Source: Thuidium tamariscinum (Eukaryota > Streptophyta > Bryopsida > Hypnales > Thuidiaceae). From it: a DNA stretch of 64,000 nt. The notes under the pieces were generated by a model, which did no database searches, was not told the origin of the DNA, and worked only from the letters and a program-made list of their open reading frames with translations. Below, one piece after another: positions 43,471 through 54,246 of this stretch (positions are counted from its first letter, which is position 1; every line of letters begins with the position of its first letter). A program made the translations under genes and the position numbers. The DNA lies in assembly GCA_947034885.2 (NCBI GenBank), contig OX344750.2, positions 13,758,053-13,822,052 on the forward strand. The letters are read 5' to 3'.

Positions 43471-45171
43471 TTCAATATCTTCCACATGTACATATCTTGA
43501 ATTTTTTATTCAACTAGTTATCAAATTGTAATCAAAGATGTTGCAAATAGAATAAATTTTCTTACTAAAATAGAATTGTCCTTGTAATATTTGAATTGCA
43601 ACATCTTTGCACAGTCACTTTGAAAATCTATTTCAATTCTATATAGGAGATGGCTACTATTACATGTAGATCTAAAGGGTCATTGCAAGAAACACCTGTA
43701 CTATTCTGTGTCACACGTTACATGCTGATCTGTTTTTTGGCCATAATTTTTGTATTTTGATTCAAAAATTTGGCACTTTTCAAGTTCTCCTACTTAGAGA
43801 ATTTTTCTATCAATTTCCTTCAGTGAAAACCTTCATTTTAGAGGTACATACATTATTCATATTTTTAAATTAAAAAAAAATTAGTTTTCTAATTTTATAG
43901 TATTCTTGAAAAAGTCATGAGTACTGTTGCAAAACGCAACAAAATCGACAAGTGTTTCTTGCAATGACCCTAAATAACTATTAAGCAAAATTAGGTGCCT
44001 ATTTTATAGTCAGCTTCACTACATAAGTGCTAGGAGCTTTCTTACAAAGGGTAAAAATTTGGAGCTTTACTTCAAATTTTCACATTGATACAATGTTGTA
44101 GAGATCACAAAATAGAAGAATTGACAATCCAAAGTACAAGACAAATGTTTTTTTTACATTTGTGATAAGTATACAAAAACAAACAAACAAACTCTAGACA
44201 TTCCTAGAAAGGCTTGTAGCGACCAATTCAAAGAAATCCTATTTCATATACCTAACAATTTAATTTTCCATTACAAAACTTTGAATGAAATAACTTTTGT
44301 AAATTTCACCAATCAAACTATCATAGGAACTATTTCAATTCTAAAAAATTCTAAAATAAACTCCCTAAATTCCCACTCTCTACCTTCATTCACAACCACA
44401 CCAAAAAAAATTTATGTACAATTTTCACTAGTGTCTACAACTAAAAACACATTGGTTTGTTTGTTTGTTTTGTAAAGGAAATCTTTAGATTTTGGGGGGG
44501 TCTATAATAACAAGTTTACTACCATTTTTTTAGACCAACAACCAAGTCTTATCTAGATATTATCTAATTTTGATATAGATACATCTAATATCATTGAAGT
44601 ATCACATCTATTCCTTAAGGTAGGTTTTTCGTTTGTTTTATTTATTACATTGAGATCTCCCAGATTGTGCATCTTCTAATCACATTATTGGAATAATCAA
44701 TAAGCCCTCAGTGAGCAGGGGTGCACAGACTATGTTTCATGGTTTTCTGACCTAGGGTTCAATTTTTGAGTTATTTTTAGTTCTAAGAAATTATAAAACT
44801 ACTTTTTCTTTGATTTTAACAGATGATTGATTCCAGGAGAGTAGCCAAGCCATTTCCAATCACTTAAGCAATTACACATAATTAAAGTGCAATTTTTTTA
44901 TTTGCAAAATTTTTATTATCTGTAGAAATAGAGTTTGGAAGGATAGCATATTTTTCTAGAATTTTATTACACAAAGTGTAAATACTATTAATTTTTTAGG
45001 AGAAGATTCTTTTTGACCTATAATGTTAATACAAGCGTTACTATTTCTAACCATAGGCTAATTGCAAAATCCACCAAGGGCTGGTTGCATTTATGAGATC
45101 ATTACAACCAATTCTATGTGCCACAATTGCTCTAGAAGCTACACCCCAATTTTATAGAAAGGAAGCAAACT
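43471..45171. other. Intergenic stretch, no gene
   Basis: Short CAAACAAACAAAC and TTTGTTTGTTTGT tracts at about 44179 and 44458 flank an AT-rich open frame (44281-44475) and might mark a small inverted-repeat element. No gene is supported. Confidence 0.3.
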
Positions 45172-45638
45172 AAGGGAGGAGGCTCAGAAATTGCTCATTA
45201 AAGGGTTGGTCTGCCTTTTTCATGTAATTTCTTAGGTGGGAATATTTTTAACTCATTTTTCAATCAAAGAAAAATAGATGAAGAATATTGCAGAAATCGT
45301 TTTAGAATTTTTATAGCATTTATGAATTACTTATGAATTTTCAAACAAAATCTTGCATAGGGCCGTATTTGTGATTAGTAGGCCTTGAAAACCCACACAT
45401 GCTTGGTTTGGAAAAGAATATGGCTTTGTTCAAAAACTAACATTGCAACATATGAAAAGTAACCTAGATGGCTTCAAAATGCAAACCTTTTTAAATCTGA
45501 AATGAATGCTTGAATCAATCATTACTTTAGATTTTTAACATTGTAAAAAGGTAGTTGGACTACCAGTTCTAATTTTGAATAAAATTAGTAGACACCTATC
45601 CACTTAGTTAGGAATGAACCCATTTTGGATCTTAACCC

Positions 45639-46445
45639 TTAACCCCTGAATGCCCAAGCCTTTTCAAGTGTGTTTTGACTATACAAAAAGTACATGGGCT
45701 TGTAGCCATCTCTAATGAAGCAATTTGATTTTTTTCAAAATCTAACCATACAAATGTTTTAAGAGTTTGTTATCATTAAGTACACAAATTTCGAGTGCAA
45801 AATTGTATAGGAGTTGTGAGATTATAATGAGAGAAGTGTACATTTTCTATATTGAGTATGCTACCTTTTCCAACAATGTTTCCCAAATTTGCATATAAAT
45901 TTTTTGGGGGATTGGAGGTGACATAAACAACTCTATAGAGTGTTAGCACACTAAAATGCACTTCTAAAAAACTTGATTTCATATGAAAAGCTATTAAACT
46001 CATTACACAATCCACCTTGCAATTGCTGAAATGCAATTATTTTTTATAAGTAGAAATTGCAAATAGCTCCTAATCAATAGTTGTATATTAAAATTTTCAA
46101 TGGTGAATATCACAAAAACACTTTACACTTTCTATTGGAACCATTCTCGAAGCAAATGGATATGTATAATTTCTTAGATCTCAAATCAAGTGAAATTGCT
46201 AAATGTTAGGAAATGAAGTAAAATTGGCAAGCTTTACACTTTACTTTTGGTACATGTATGCCTTTGAAGACCTCTCAATAATCAAATATGTAATTTTTTC
46301 AGTAAAAAATGAAAATTCTCAGTAGTTAACCCTTAAAATTGCTCGAAATTTTTTTTAAGCAGTCAAAAGAATTTAACTACCCACTCAAAAATGGGCCTGA
46401 AATTTCAGATCGACCATATATGGTCGATTGGGTAGTTAGGGTTAA
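45639..46445. mobile_element. TTAACCCCT-type element, family B, copy 2
   Basis: It is bounded by TTAA at 45639-45642 and 46442-46445, with ends TTAACCCCTGAATG and, inverted, TTAACCCTAACTACCC. It aligns with 28809-29860 over most of its length. A local palindrome, CGACCATATATGGTCG, lies near the right end. Non-coding. Confidence 0.55.
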
Positions 46446-47493
46446 ATGACACACCTATAACCATTGGTTTGAAGCCTCCTTGTTTGTCACTCAGTTTCTT
46501 ACCATTTTGGAAGTAGATATGTATGAAAATTTATATTTTAATTTTTCCAAGATGAAAGTACATGTCTTCTATATTTTCCAGAAAAATTTAGATTTTTTTG
46601 AGGAAAATTGTTTATTATGAAATTTTTTGAAGAAAAAAAGAAGAAAAAATCATATCAAACAGAAAATTATCTCAAAAAATCCGAAAATTTCACCATGTGT
46701 GTACATTATAGTGGCAAACATCATGGTTGAAACTCAATTTCCATGTACTTCTATAATTAGGATGCAATGGACATTAAAAATGCAGCCAAAGTTCAAAATG
46801 CAAGAGAATATTCAATTTTATAAATTTTTCCAAAATTTAAATTGAAGTAGAAACTAGAGTAGAGGACCTTCATTTCATTAGTTGGGCTCAAACTCAAGAA
46901 ATGTCATTTTGAAGGAGAAATTTCAGATTTACTCAATTTCTCAAAATACACTAAGATGGCAAATTTTGCCATCCATTTTCTCTACCTACTTCTCAACTAC
47001 ATGAAAACAAACACTAGTTAGACTAAAAACTCAATTGGAGATTCCTTACAACTCAACATGAAGGTCATTAAAAAAAAGTGAATGAAAAAAATACTAGTAA
47101 GGTCTTCTTCAAACCCTGCAAAGTTAGCAAAACACTATAGAATGACTCTCTACATTGCTAAGGGATTAAATCATCCATTGAAGAAGTAAAAAACAACTCT
47201 TATCATACTTTGATATAATTTAATCAAGAGTCCATTTTTCCACAATCTGGTATCCATTTCACAGCCTCCCATAGGAGAGGGCTCTAAAATCAAGCGTGCA
47301 TTTTCAACCATCCAAGAGTAAGGGGTTGTGAAATGGACACTTGAATTGTGGGAAAATGAACTGTGGATTACAATGGACCTTGATAAAATTTGTCTTTACT
47401 TCTTTAATGGATGGTTTAAGAGCCATACTAGGTTCATTTCTAACTAAGTGGCTAGGTATTTACTAATTTAATTCAAAATAAGAATTCCTTAAT

Positions 47494-47696
47494 CACTACA
47501 AGAAAAAGGGGTGTTTTAAGTAGTGTCCTAGACATCATATCTTTTAAGTAATGTCTTTTAAGTAAGGTTTTAAGTAAAATTTTACTAAACAGACAGTCTT
47601 TTAAGTAAAATTTTACTTAAAACCTTACTTAAAAGACATTACTTAAAAGACGTGATGTCTAGGACACTACTTAAAACACCCCTTTTTCTTGTAGAG
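47494..47696. mobile_element. CACTA-type hairpin MITE, 203 bp near-perfect palindrome
   Basis: The left end CACTACAAGAAAAAGGGGTG is the typical En/Spm (CACTA) terminus. The right end mirrors it (CACCCCTTTTTCTTGTAG, with the last bases AG instead of TG). Almost the whole element folds on itself: GTGTCCTAGACATCA, then repeated TTTTAAGTAA units, then their inverse. A transcript through it would form a long hairpin. Confidence 0.8.
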
Positions 47697-48131
47697 CTTG
47701 TTCAATTACCTTCTTCCAAGTATTGTAAAATCTGAAATAATGATTAATTCAAGCATTCATTTCAGATTTAGAAAGGGACACTTTTAGAAACCATTTCAAT
47801 TACTTTATACATGTTGCAATGCTAGTTTTTGAACAAGCCTTGGTTTTTCTTCAAACTATGCATGGATGGTTTCCAAGGGCATGTGATAAAAAATAAGGAC
47901 CTATACCAGATTGTGTTTGAAAATTCATAACTAATTCAATAACGCTTCAAAAAATATGAAACGACTTGTGTTAGATTCCTCATCTATTTTTCTTTGACTG
48001 AAAAATAAACTAAAAATATTTCCATCTCAGGAGATACATGAAAAGACACATCAACACTCGAATGATTGCCTTTTGAGCCTCTTATGTTACTGGACAGGTC
48101 GAAAAGCCTGCACCATTTTTGAGCCCTCTTC

Positions 48132-48408
48132 TAAGGTGGGTACACCCCAAAGCGCCCTGTTCCTAAAAGCACCATCTACAGTGCACATACATTTCCGAAA
48201 TCAGTCATCTTCACAAACTGTAGATGGCGCTTTCAGAAACAGACTTTGACTGTTAATAACTTTTACATACGGTATCGAAATCCTGCGTTCTTTGGTGCGT
48301 TGGAACATGCTTTCACTTGCCAACAAGACTACATAAAAATTTGAACTCATTAATAGCAGGAACTAGGCTCAGTATGAATAAGTGGCGCTTTTGGGTGTAC
48401 CTACCTTA
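48132..48408. mobile_element. ~277 bp element with TAAGGTGGGTACACC ends, copy 2
   Basis: Its ends are TAAGGTGGGTACACCCCAAA and, inverted, TAAGGTAGGTACACCCAAAA. It follows the element at 9721-9997 in reverse orientation. An internal inverted pair CCATCTACAGT / ACTGTAGATGG is intact here. It lies about 900 bp upstream of the F-box gene. Confidence 0.75.
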
Positions 48409-49329
48409 TATAGATTGGAAATGGGGGTGATCGGAAAAGGGGTTGGCTACCCTAGGCCAGTACAAAAATTCTCATCACTTCCATTCCTAACTGAAATCAA
48501 TGCTCAAATCACTCTGTGATATGGTTATGTCTGTCGTCTTCACGCCCCCAGTTTCCGCAGTTTCCAGTTTCCATTCCACTCTCTTAACGTTGGATTCATC
48601 TCTTTCTGTCCATCTCACAGCTCCAGAATCATGGGTTTCAGGGATTCAATCCGTAGTCGTTGAGTCTGCTGCAACAGAGAGAGCTCGCGAAATCGTCGTA
48701 TGAGATGTTCAGTTGCGAGATTCGGAATTCCAAGGTGACTGTTCTGGTTGCTGCATCGTTGTTGCGGCGGTGGTGATTGCTATATAGGCCGTGGGTGGAG
48801 TTTCGAGGGATTCAGGGGATCCAGAGGATTTGGGTTTCGTTACCTTACTGTTCTTGTATTTTAGGGTTTGCTACGGGCGTGCATTGGTTTAGGTTCGATT
48901 CTTGAGGTGTGGGGAGTATTGGCGGATCAATGTAGATCTGTTTCCCGTCTCAAAGCTTTCCACCACTGATTTCGTCGAGTGCATCAACAGGCGTTTTCTG
49001 TCATAGTTGACCCATTAGAAAGCAAAGCATATAAAGCTGTTATTCCAATTTCAGATGGACAAATCACGTAGGAAACAGAGCTTCTTGAGTGGTGATTGGT
49101 TTAGGGGGTGTTGAAGTGCGGCGGTTGGTTTTAATTGGGGAAGAGAGTTTGCGAAGTTAGGGTTTCGGATTGAGAAGAGCCTTGGAGATTGAGAGGTGCA
49201 TAAGTCGGAGTCCGCAGATCAACACAAGTTTTGAAAAGCGTGTGCTGACACGTTTAGGGTTTATACAATTTGGATAGTTTGGGGGAAGGCTGTAAGTTTG
49301 GGTTTCGGATTGCGTTGAGCTTGAGGATT
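48409..49329 (+). other. Promoter and leader of the F-box gene
   Basis: GC content rises from about 48500. No separate gene is supported. GTAAGT at about 49291 could be a leader 5' splice site, but no matching acceptor is needed because the downstream frame is open. Confidence 0.3.
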
Positions 49330-50556
49330 ATGGATTTATTGGAAGATCGCGTGGAATTCGCGGATCAATCCGACGAGAAAGTGGAACGCTCCAATCCAGA
49401 GCTCCATGCGGTTGCATTTGAATGTCCATCCGATTGTGACTTTGACAATATTGTCATTCTCCGCCCGTGGTTCATGCGCCCCTGGCTATGGAGCCAGCTC
49501 CCTGACGAGATTTTGGAGCTCATTATCGCCCGTCTCCCAGTTGCCCAAATCGACTCTCTCCGTTCCCTTTCCAAATCCTGGTACTTCAACATGACCCCCC
49601 ACTCGCACTTCAAGCGCCTCTGCGCTGAAGCTCGTCCCAAGCTCTTCGCCCTGATGCGCGCTGACCCCCAACGCAGCAAGATCCGCTTCAAGCTCTTCGA
49701 CAGCCGCTCCTTCACCTGGCACAACTGCGAGTACACTCTCAGCAAGGACTATCGTCACTCGCTCTGCGTCTCCGACAACGGACTAGTTTGCTTCGTCCCC
49801 GGTAGTTCACAAATTCCCATTTTAGTCTGCAACCCCTTAACAAACGACTGGAGAACACTTCCTTTACCGTCTCTGATCCGCCACAAGCCTCGCATGATTC
49901 AACTTCTTGTTGGAGCCCGAAGCTACCGGTTAACCATCGTTGGCGCTCTTGGTCCTGAGCTTCTGGGAGCCGAAGTTTATGATTCAAATCTCCAGAAATG
50001 GGAAACCGTAAACCAAGGGTTTATCACTGGCTATGTCGATTACCGATTGCAGTTCGATGCACATAACCCCTCGCGTGGTGAGAGTTTAGGGGTTTACGAT
50101 TGCAGGAAAAAGTTGCTTACTGGACTGGATTGCTGTGAAGAGATTGCGAGGTTGCAATTCTCGGCGGCGGTGAAGGAGAGAGTGTTTGTGTTGGAGTCTG
50201 CTGGGCACGAGATTGTGGAGTTACAAGGGGTGGAGTACAGAGACTCGCGGAGAGTTATTAAAATTCCGAAGCAAACGAGGCGAGGCTCAAGGTTAGATTT
50301 GAACTATGGTGTGCATACGGCGATTCATGCTTGTAATGGATTGGTGTTGGTTACAGAAGGGGCAGGGTTTGCGAGTAAGCTTCCGGAGAAGGAATGGAGA
50401 GTGGGATATGGGCATCGGTTCTATCTATTTGACATGGGGAGAGGATCCTGGTGGACGCTGCCGAGCTTGGAGAAAGAGTATGATGTGTTTGCGTATAATG
50501 CAAGAGACGTTTCGGAAGCGTTGATGTGTAAGCTGAATTGGTGGGCTCGTCCTTAG
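49330..50556 (+). CDS. F-box protein, single exon, 408 aa
   Basis: F-box proteins recruit substrates to SCF ubiquitin ligases. The F-box spans about residues 53-97: LWSQLPDEILELIIARLPVA, then SLRSLSKSWYFNMTPHSHFK. The C-terminal part (about 150-400) has kelch or F-box-associated-like features (VCNPLTNDWRTLPLPS; AEVYDSNLQKWETV; DMGRGSWWTLPSLEKEYDVF), consistent with a beta-propeller substrate domain. The start is the first ATG in frame, at 49330; upstream codons lack an ATG. Third-position G/C is high in the first half and falls towards the end. The target is unknown. The 3' end has a decayed tandem duplicate downstream. Confidence 0.8.
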   Translation: MDLLEDRVEFADQSDEKVERSNPELHAVAFECPSDCDFDNIVILRPWFMRPWLWSQLPDEILELIIARLPVAQIDSLRSLSKSWYFNMTPHSHFKRLCAEARPKLFALMRADPQRSKIRFKLFDSRSFTWHNCEYTLSKDYRHSLCVSDNGLVCFVPGSSQIPILVCNPLTNDWRTLPLPSLIRHKPRMIQLLVGARSYRLTIVGALGPELLGAEVYDSNLQKWETVNQGFITGYVDYRLQFDAHNPSRGESLGVYDCRKKLLTGLDCCEEIARLQFSAAVKERVFVLESAGHEIVELQGVEYRDSRRVIKIPKQTRRGSRLDLNYGVHTAIHACNGLVLVTEGAGFASKLPEKEWRVGYGHRFYLFDMGRGSWWTLPSLEKEYDVFAYNARDVSEALMCKLNWWARP

Positions 50557-51050
50557 CAGGTGTTTGTGACGACTCTTTCTCTCTCTGTAATTCATGTGAA
50601 TTCGCTGAAACCATGCTTCTTGGAGAAGTCATGTATGATTCTTAGAAGTTACGCAACTTGGGTTTGCTGATGCGGGGACGTATGAAGCTTTTGCGAGAAG
50701 GGGACATATTACAAGGAGTGCGAAAAATTCCAACTGAGTACCGTCACCTACTGTGAATGAAGAGCTTGATGCGTTCGCTTTTAATGCTCGAGACGTTTCG
50801 GAAGTTTAGATGTGTAAGCTTGATTGGTGGCTCGTCCTTAGCAGGTGTTTGTGACGACTCTTTCTCTCTCTGTAATTCATGTGAGTTCGCAGAAATCATG
50901 CATCTGGGCGAAGGCATGTATGACTCTTAGGAGTTACGCAACTTGGGTTTGCTGATGCATTGAGGACGTATGAAGCTTTTGTGAAAAAGGGAGATATTTT
51001 AAGGAGCTCAAAAAATTCCAAGTGAGTAACTTGACCTTCTGTGCATGCCG
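50475..51050 (+). repeat. 286 bp tandem duplication of the F-box gene's 3' end
   Basis: The final coding stretch (NARDVSEALMCKLNWWARP and stop) plus about 200 bp of 3' DNA is repeated 286 bp downstream. In the second copy it reads NARDVSEV then a stop, and further frameshifting changes have accumulated. The following 3'UTR blocks (GTCCTTAGCAGGTGTTTGTG, CTCTCTCTGTAATTCATGTG, AGTTACGCAACTTGGGTTTG) are strongly conserved between copies. Confidence 0.8.
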
Positions 51051-51742
51051 ACCGTACGTACTCTGCATGTGGATTGAGATTGAGGAGCCAGCTATGTTTG
51101 CATATGAATTTCGGATGGAGCGTGATTGGAAGCTGAAATTCAGCAACCTTCTGTTTGAGATACTAATCTCAAGATCTTCATGTTGAATGGCCATTTTCGG
51201 TGTTTAAATACCGCACCCTCAGTCTGAGTGACATTTCAAATGCCATTACGTTATTGTCGTTACACAGAAACCAGTTTGAGTCCCAGGTTTTACGTTATGT
51301 ATGCCATTAACTGCTCAGGGAACACCCTCTCTTGAAATGTACATCTATGGTTCATTCTCGCTGTAGAACATACACTGGGTGTGTCCTGAGCAGCACTCCA
51401 TCTAGAATCTGCTAGTTGTCAAGTGGAACATTTAATACGTGACTCAACTTCTAGTTCACCCTTTGTGTCAAGCTTGAAGTGAAAGTGTGACAGCGGTACT
51501 TAGATTTACGTTTGCAACATCTTCTCTTTCTCATTTAAAATTTTTTCTGGCTGCCTCTACTCCATCTTCGAGCTTTTACACCCTAACGTTTCCATAAGCT
51601 CACTCCAAGCTCTGGCTTTAGACTGACGGTATGGTTTCGTTGGTTTAAATGGAGGATTTATTGTTCTTCTATTTCATGCCCTCCTGATCGATTCTGATGT
51701 GTAGTTCAATTATCTGTTCCAGGTTGTGTTCTACATGGTGGC
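51051..51742 (+). other. Intergenic, then leader of the next gene
   Basis: No gene is supported. A 3' splice site (CTGTTCCAG before 51721) suggests that the following gene has a spliced leader exon, perhaps near 51590. Confidence 0.3.
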
Positions 51743-53606
51743 ATGGGTGTGATAGCCGCACGAGCAGTGGCAGTACAGAGAATTCAACAATTTGGATTTC
51801 ACACTGCTATCTATTCTAGATCTCGACTGGGTCGAGGACTTCAAGCTGTGCCAGCATTGGCCCGTAGCAACAGCAACATCTACTGGAGATTCGTCTCTGC
51901 AAGATTGAACTCGGCGAACTCCTGGAAATCACTCAACATCTGCAGAGCTATGGACTCCTCTATCAGTACCAACGACTCCATTGTAACAAGAGCAGGCATG
52001 AAACCCGACTTTGGATCGCCTCGTCCAAATCCAAACCTTGTTAGCCTCAAGGGGGTGTCATCCGGTGTGTCTCGTGACTTCAAGTCAGCTGCATCAACAT
52101 CTGATTCATCAGCACATCAAGCAGAAGAAGAGTCCTGGTATAATTTTGACGATAGCAATTAGCATAATAATGATGAAATGCAAGATGAGTATGGTGTGGG
52201 TATGTCATTTGAAGGCGTCTTGACTATTTCACAGCTCTTTCTCGTCTTCAGCTGTTGTCTGATTCTCCCTGAAGTTCTTGTCAATCGATGGCGCTGCAGG
52301 CCAAAAGAGAAAGAGAAAAAGAGTTCTCAAAGACTGGGGGTGTTCGCATTCGGAGCTGGCATTTTCTCGACTATGTAAGTCCATCTGAGTTCTTTATTTC
52401 TTCATTTCGTGCAAATTCAGAATTGACCATGATTGATTTTACTCTTTTGTCTGTAAGGAAGGGAAGAGACTTAGCAATGGTTCGAAAATGAAGAAAGTTT
52501 TTTGTCCGATGATAATGAGTCGTTTACAAGGCGATAGTAGCATATTGGGGCTCATTATGCCTAAGAATGAAAATGAATTTCTCATATCTCGTTGCTTAAA
52601 GTAATGATGTGGAGGCACCACATGGCTTAATGCTAGTACGAGAGTAAGCGTACAGTTCTAATTTTAAGGTTCGTGAAAACTACTAAGATTTGCAAAAAAA
52701 AGGTGTTGTAATAGGGAAAGTGTCTTATTACAAATTACATATCAAATTATATACTTTTATTTGGGGTAGAGACACTTCCTATTAGCCACTTGATTAGAGC
52801 TTGTGATGTACCTGTTCAAGCACATAGTATGAACATATGCACAATTCATGTTACACGCGTTTTCAGCGTTTGTTTCTTCTTGGGTGCAGACTGAGCTACG
52901 TTATCAAGCTTTGCGGTGGTGGATATACCCCCTACGTGAAGCAAGCTGAAAGTATGTTTCAATTGTATCTCTCTATTTTGACGCGTATTCTCAATATAAG
53001 ATCCTGGAGTGATTCTGTATCATGGGGAGACCTCTTCAAGAATCATGAAGAGTATTCTCCTTAAGATGCTGTCTAATCGTTTTTGATATATCCTAATTTC
53101 ACTACTAACCTTCTTATCCAGTGTCTTGGGTACAAAATTTATGGCAAATAAGGGGTATTTGCGAAAGGATGTGGGTCTGGCATTGCAGTGGAAGCAAAAA
53201 AAACCCAACGAACCTGAGTGATGTACAGTACAGGATGAACATATGCTTGGAACCTGCTTACCAAAGTGAAGCTCAAACTCAAGGGTTTTTTTCGGAATTT
53301 TTTGTGATGGCAGAGGATATTGACAAAGTGGCCGACTTCGTTGAGGCGGGCGCGAGGCTGGTTGTCAAAGTGGCAGATGATATTGAAGAAATGGCGCATG
53401 TAGCTGCCCTGACTGCCCAAGAAGCGGAAGATCTGGCGCTCAAGGTTGAGGCCAAGACCAAACTGGTGAAAGAAACCCTGGATGCCATTGCAGATGTGCT
53501 CGAAGGGGACAAAAAGCTGTCCACGGTGCTGACTGATTATGCCAACATGAAGAAAGAGTCCCCGAAAGAAATCACAAAAGGATCTGGAAGCTCTACCAAC
53601 ATTTAG
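51743..53606 (+). CDS. Organelle-targeted protein with one membrane segment and a long helical tail, 274 aa, function unknown
   Basis: Proposed exons, in phase: 51743-52137, 52300-52374, 52890-52951, 53314-53606. The N-terminus (MGVIAARAVAVQRIQQFGFH) is rich in Arg, Ser and Ala and lacks acidic residues for about 60 positions, as in mitochondrial or plastid transit peptides. A hydrophobic segment, LGVFAFGAGIFSTILSYVIK, follows, then GGGYTPYVKQAEKDIDKVAD and a long Ala/Glu/Lys/Val-rich helical region ending KGSGSSTNI. I do not recognise the family. The junctions into exons 3 and 4 are strong. The exon 1 to exon 2 junction is the weakest: other acceptors (TTTCACAG near 52233, CTTCAG near 52252) also keep the frame, and without splicing exon 1 runs to a TAG at 52160. 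Without the last intron an extra 64 residues from 53122 would be read. Confidence 0.6.
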
Positions 53607-54093
53607 ATATTCTTCATTATTATTTATGGGAGGGGGGGGGGGTTGAGTCCGTCCACAAACTCCCTGCAATCATTCTCCATTCTTTTCTGTGCATATATTT
53701 GTGCCAAAACGATATTATTGTAGATCCAAAGATTCTTTTGTCATCTTCCCATTGAAGATACCTCCTTGTATGTGTAGCTTTTAACTCTGGACTCTTGAAT
53801 AATAAGGGAGTTGGAATTAGCACGAGCCCAGAGGCAATTTGAACGCGTGTATTGATACTGATGTCTAATGAATGTCAGGATTTTTGTACGATGGACAGGC
53901 CTGGGTGAGCTAAACTGGAGTGCCAGCAGTATACAGTAAGTTAATTCATGTCGGGTGTGCTAAAAATGCCTTTACTCAAAGTTTCCTCAGCATGGGGTAC
54001 ATATTGGATGAAGATATTTTGAGCACAATGTATTTCCAGGATGAGGATACTTTTTGAGTACCCTAATTCCAATTTCTAAAGTTTGTAATGTAT
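53607..54093 (+). other. 3'UTR and intergenic stretch
   Basis: A run of nine or more G (about 53632-53642) follows the stop. No gene is supported. Confidence 0.3.
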
Positions 54094-54246
54094 TAGAGTT
54101 AAGTGTAAAGTGAGTGGAATGCTGGACCAGGAGCCGGAGTTTCGGGAAAACAGAGTTTCGTGCTGTGTTTCATTTTTACTATTCTTGGTTATACCTCCCT
54201 TTGACACCCTTGTTTCAAACCTGGGTTTCCTTTACACTTAACTCTA
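54094..54246. mobile_element. 153 bp MITE with perfect 17 bp ends
   Basis: TAGAGTTAAGTGTAAAG at the left is matched exactly by the inverted CTTTACACTTAACTCTA at the right. The interior is non-coding. I cannot assign a superfamily. Confidence 0.65.

Larger units (their letters stand above)
45172..48090. mobile_element. ~2.9 kb large inverted-repeat structure (possible foldback or MULE-like element)
   Basis: The left arm (about 45172-45635) matches the right arm (about 47395-48090) inverted. Examples: GAGGCTCAGAAATTGC against AAGAGGCTCAAAAGGC; TCAAAGAAAAATAGATGA on both; TCTGAAATGAATGCTTGAAT on both; and CCACTTAGTTAGGAATGAAC against CCACTTAGTTAGAAATGAAC. The outer left end, TAAGGGAGGAGGCTC, resembles the ends of the 10318-10628 MITE. 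The centre contains a TTAA-type element and the right arm is interrupted by a CACTA-type hairpin, so insertions are layered. No transposase is visible. Confidence 0.55.

Noticed and set aside
53122-53313. In-frame extension before the last exon of the organelle protein gene
   Set aside because: A strong polypyrimidine tract and GCAG precede 53314, and joining from 52951 gives a smooth, conserved-looking sequence, whereas the extension reads like intron.
53139-53669. 176-codon minus-strand frame
   Set aside because: It is antisense to the helical last exon and follows its codon pattern; there is no independent support.
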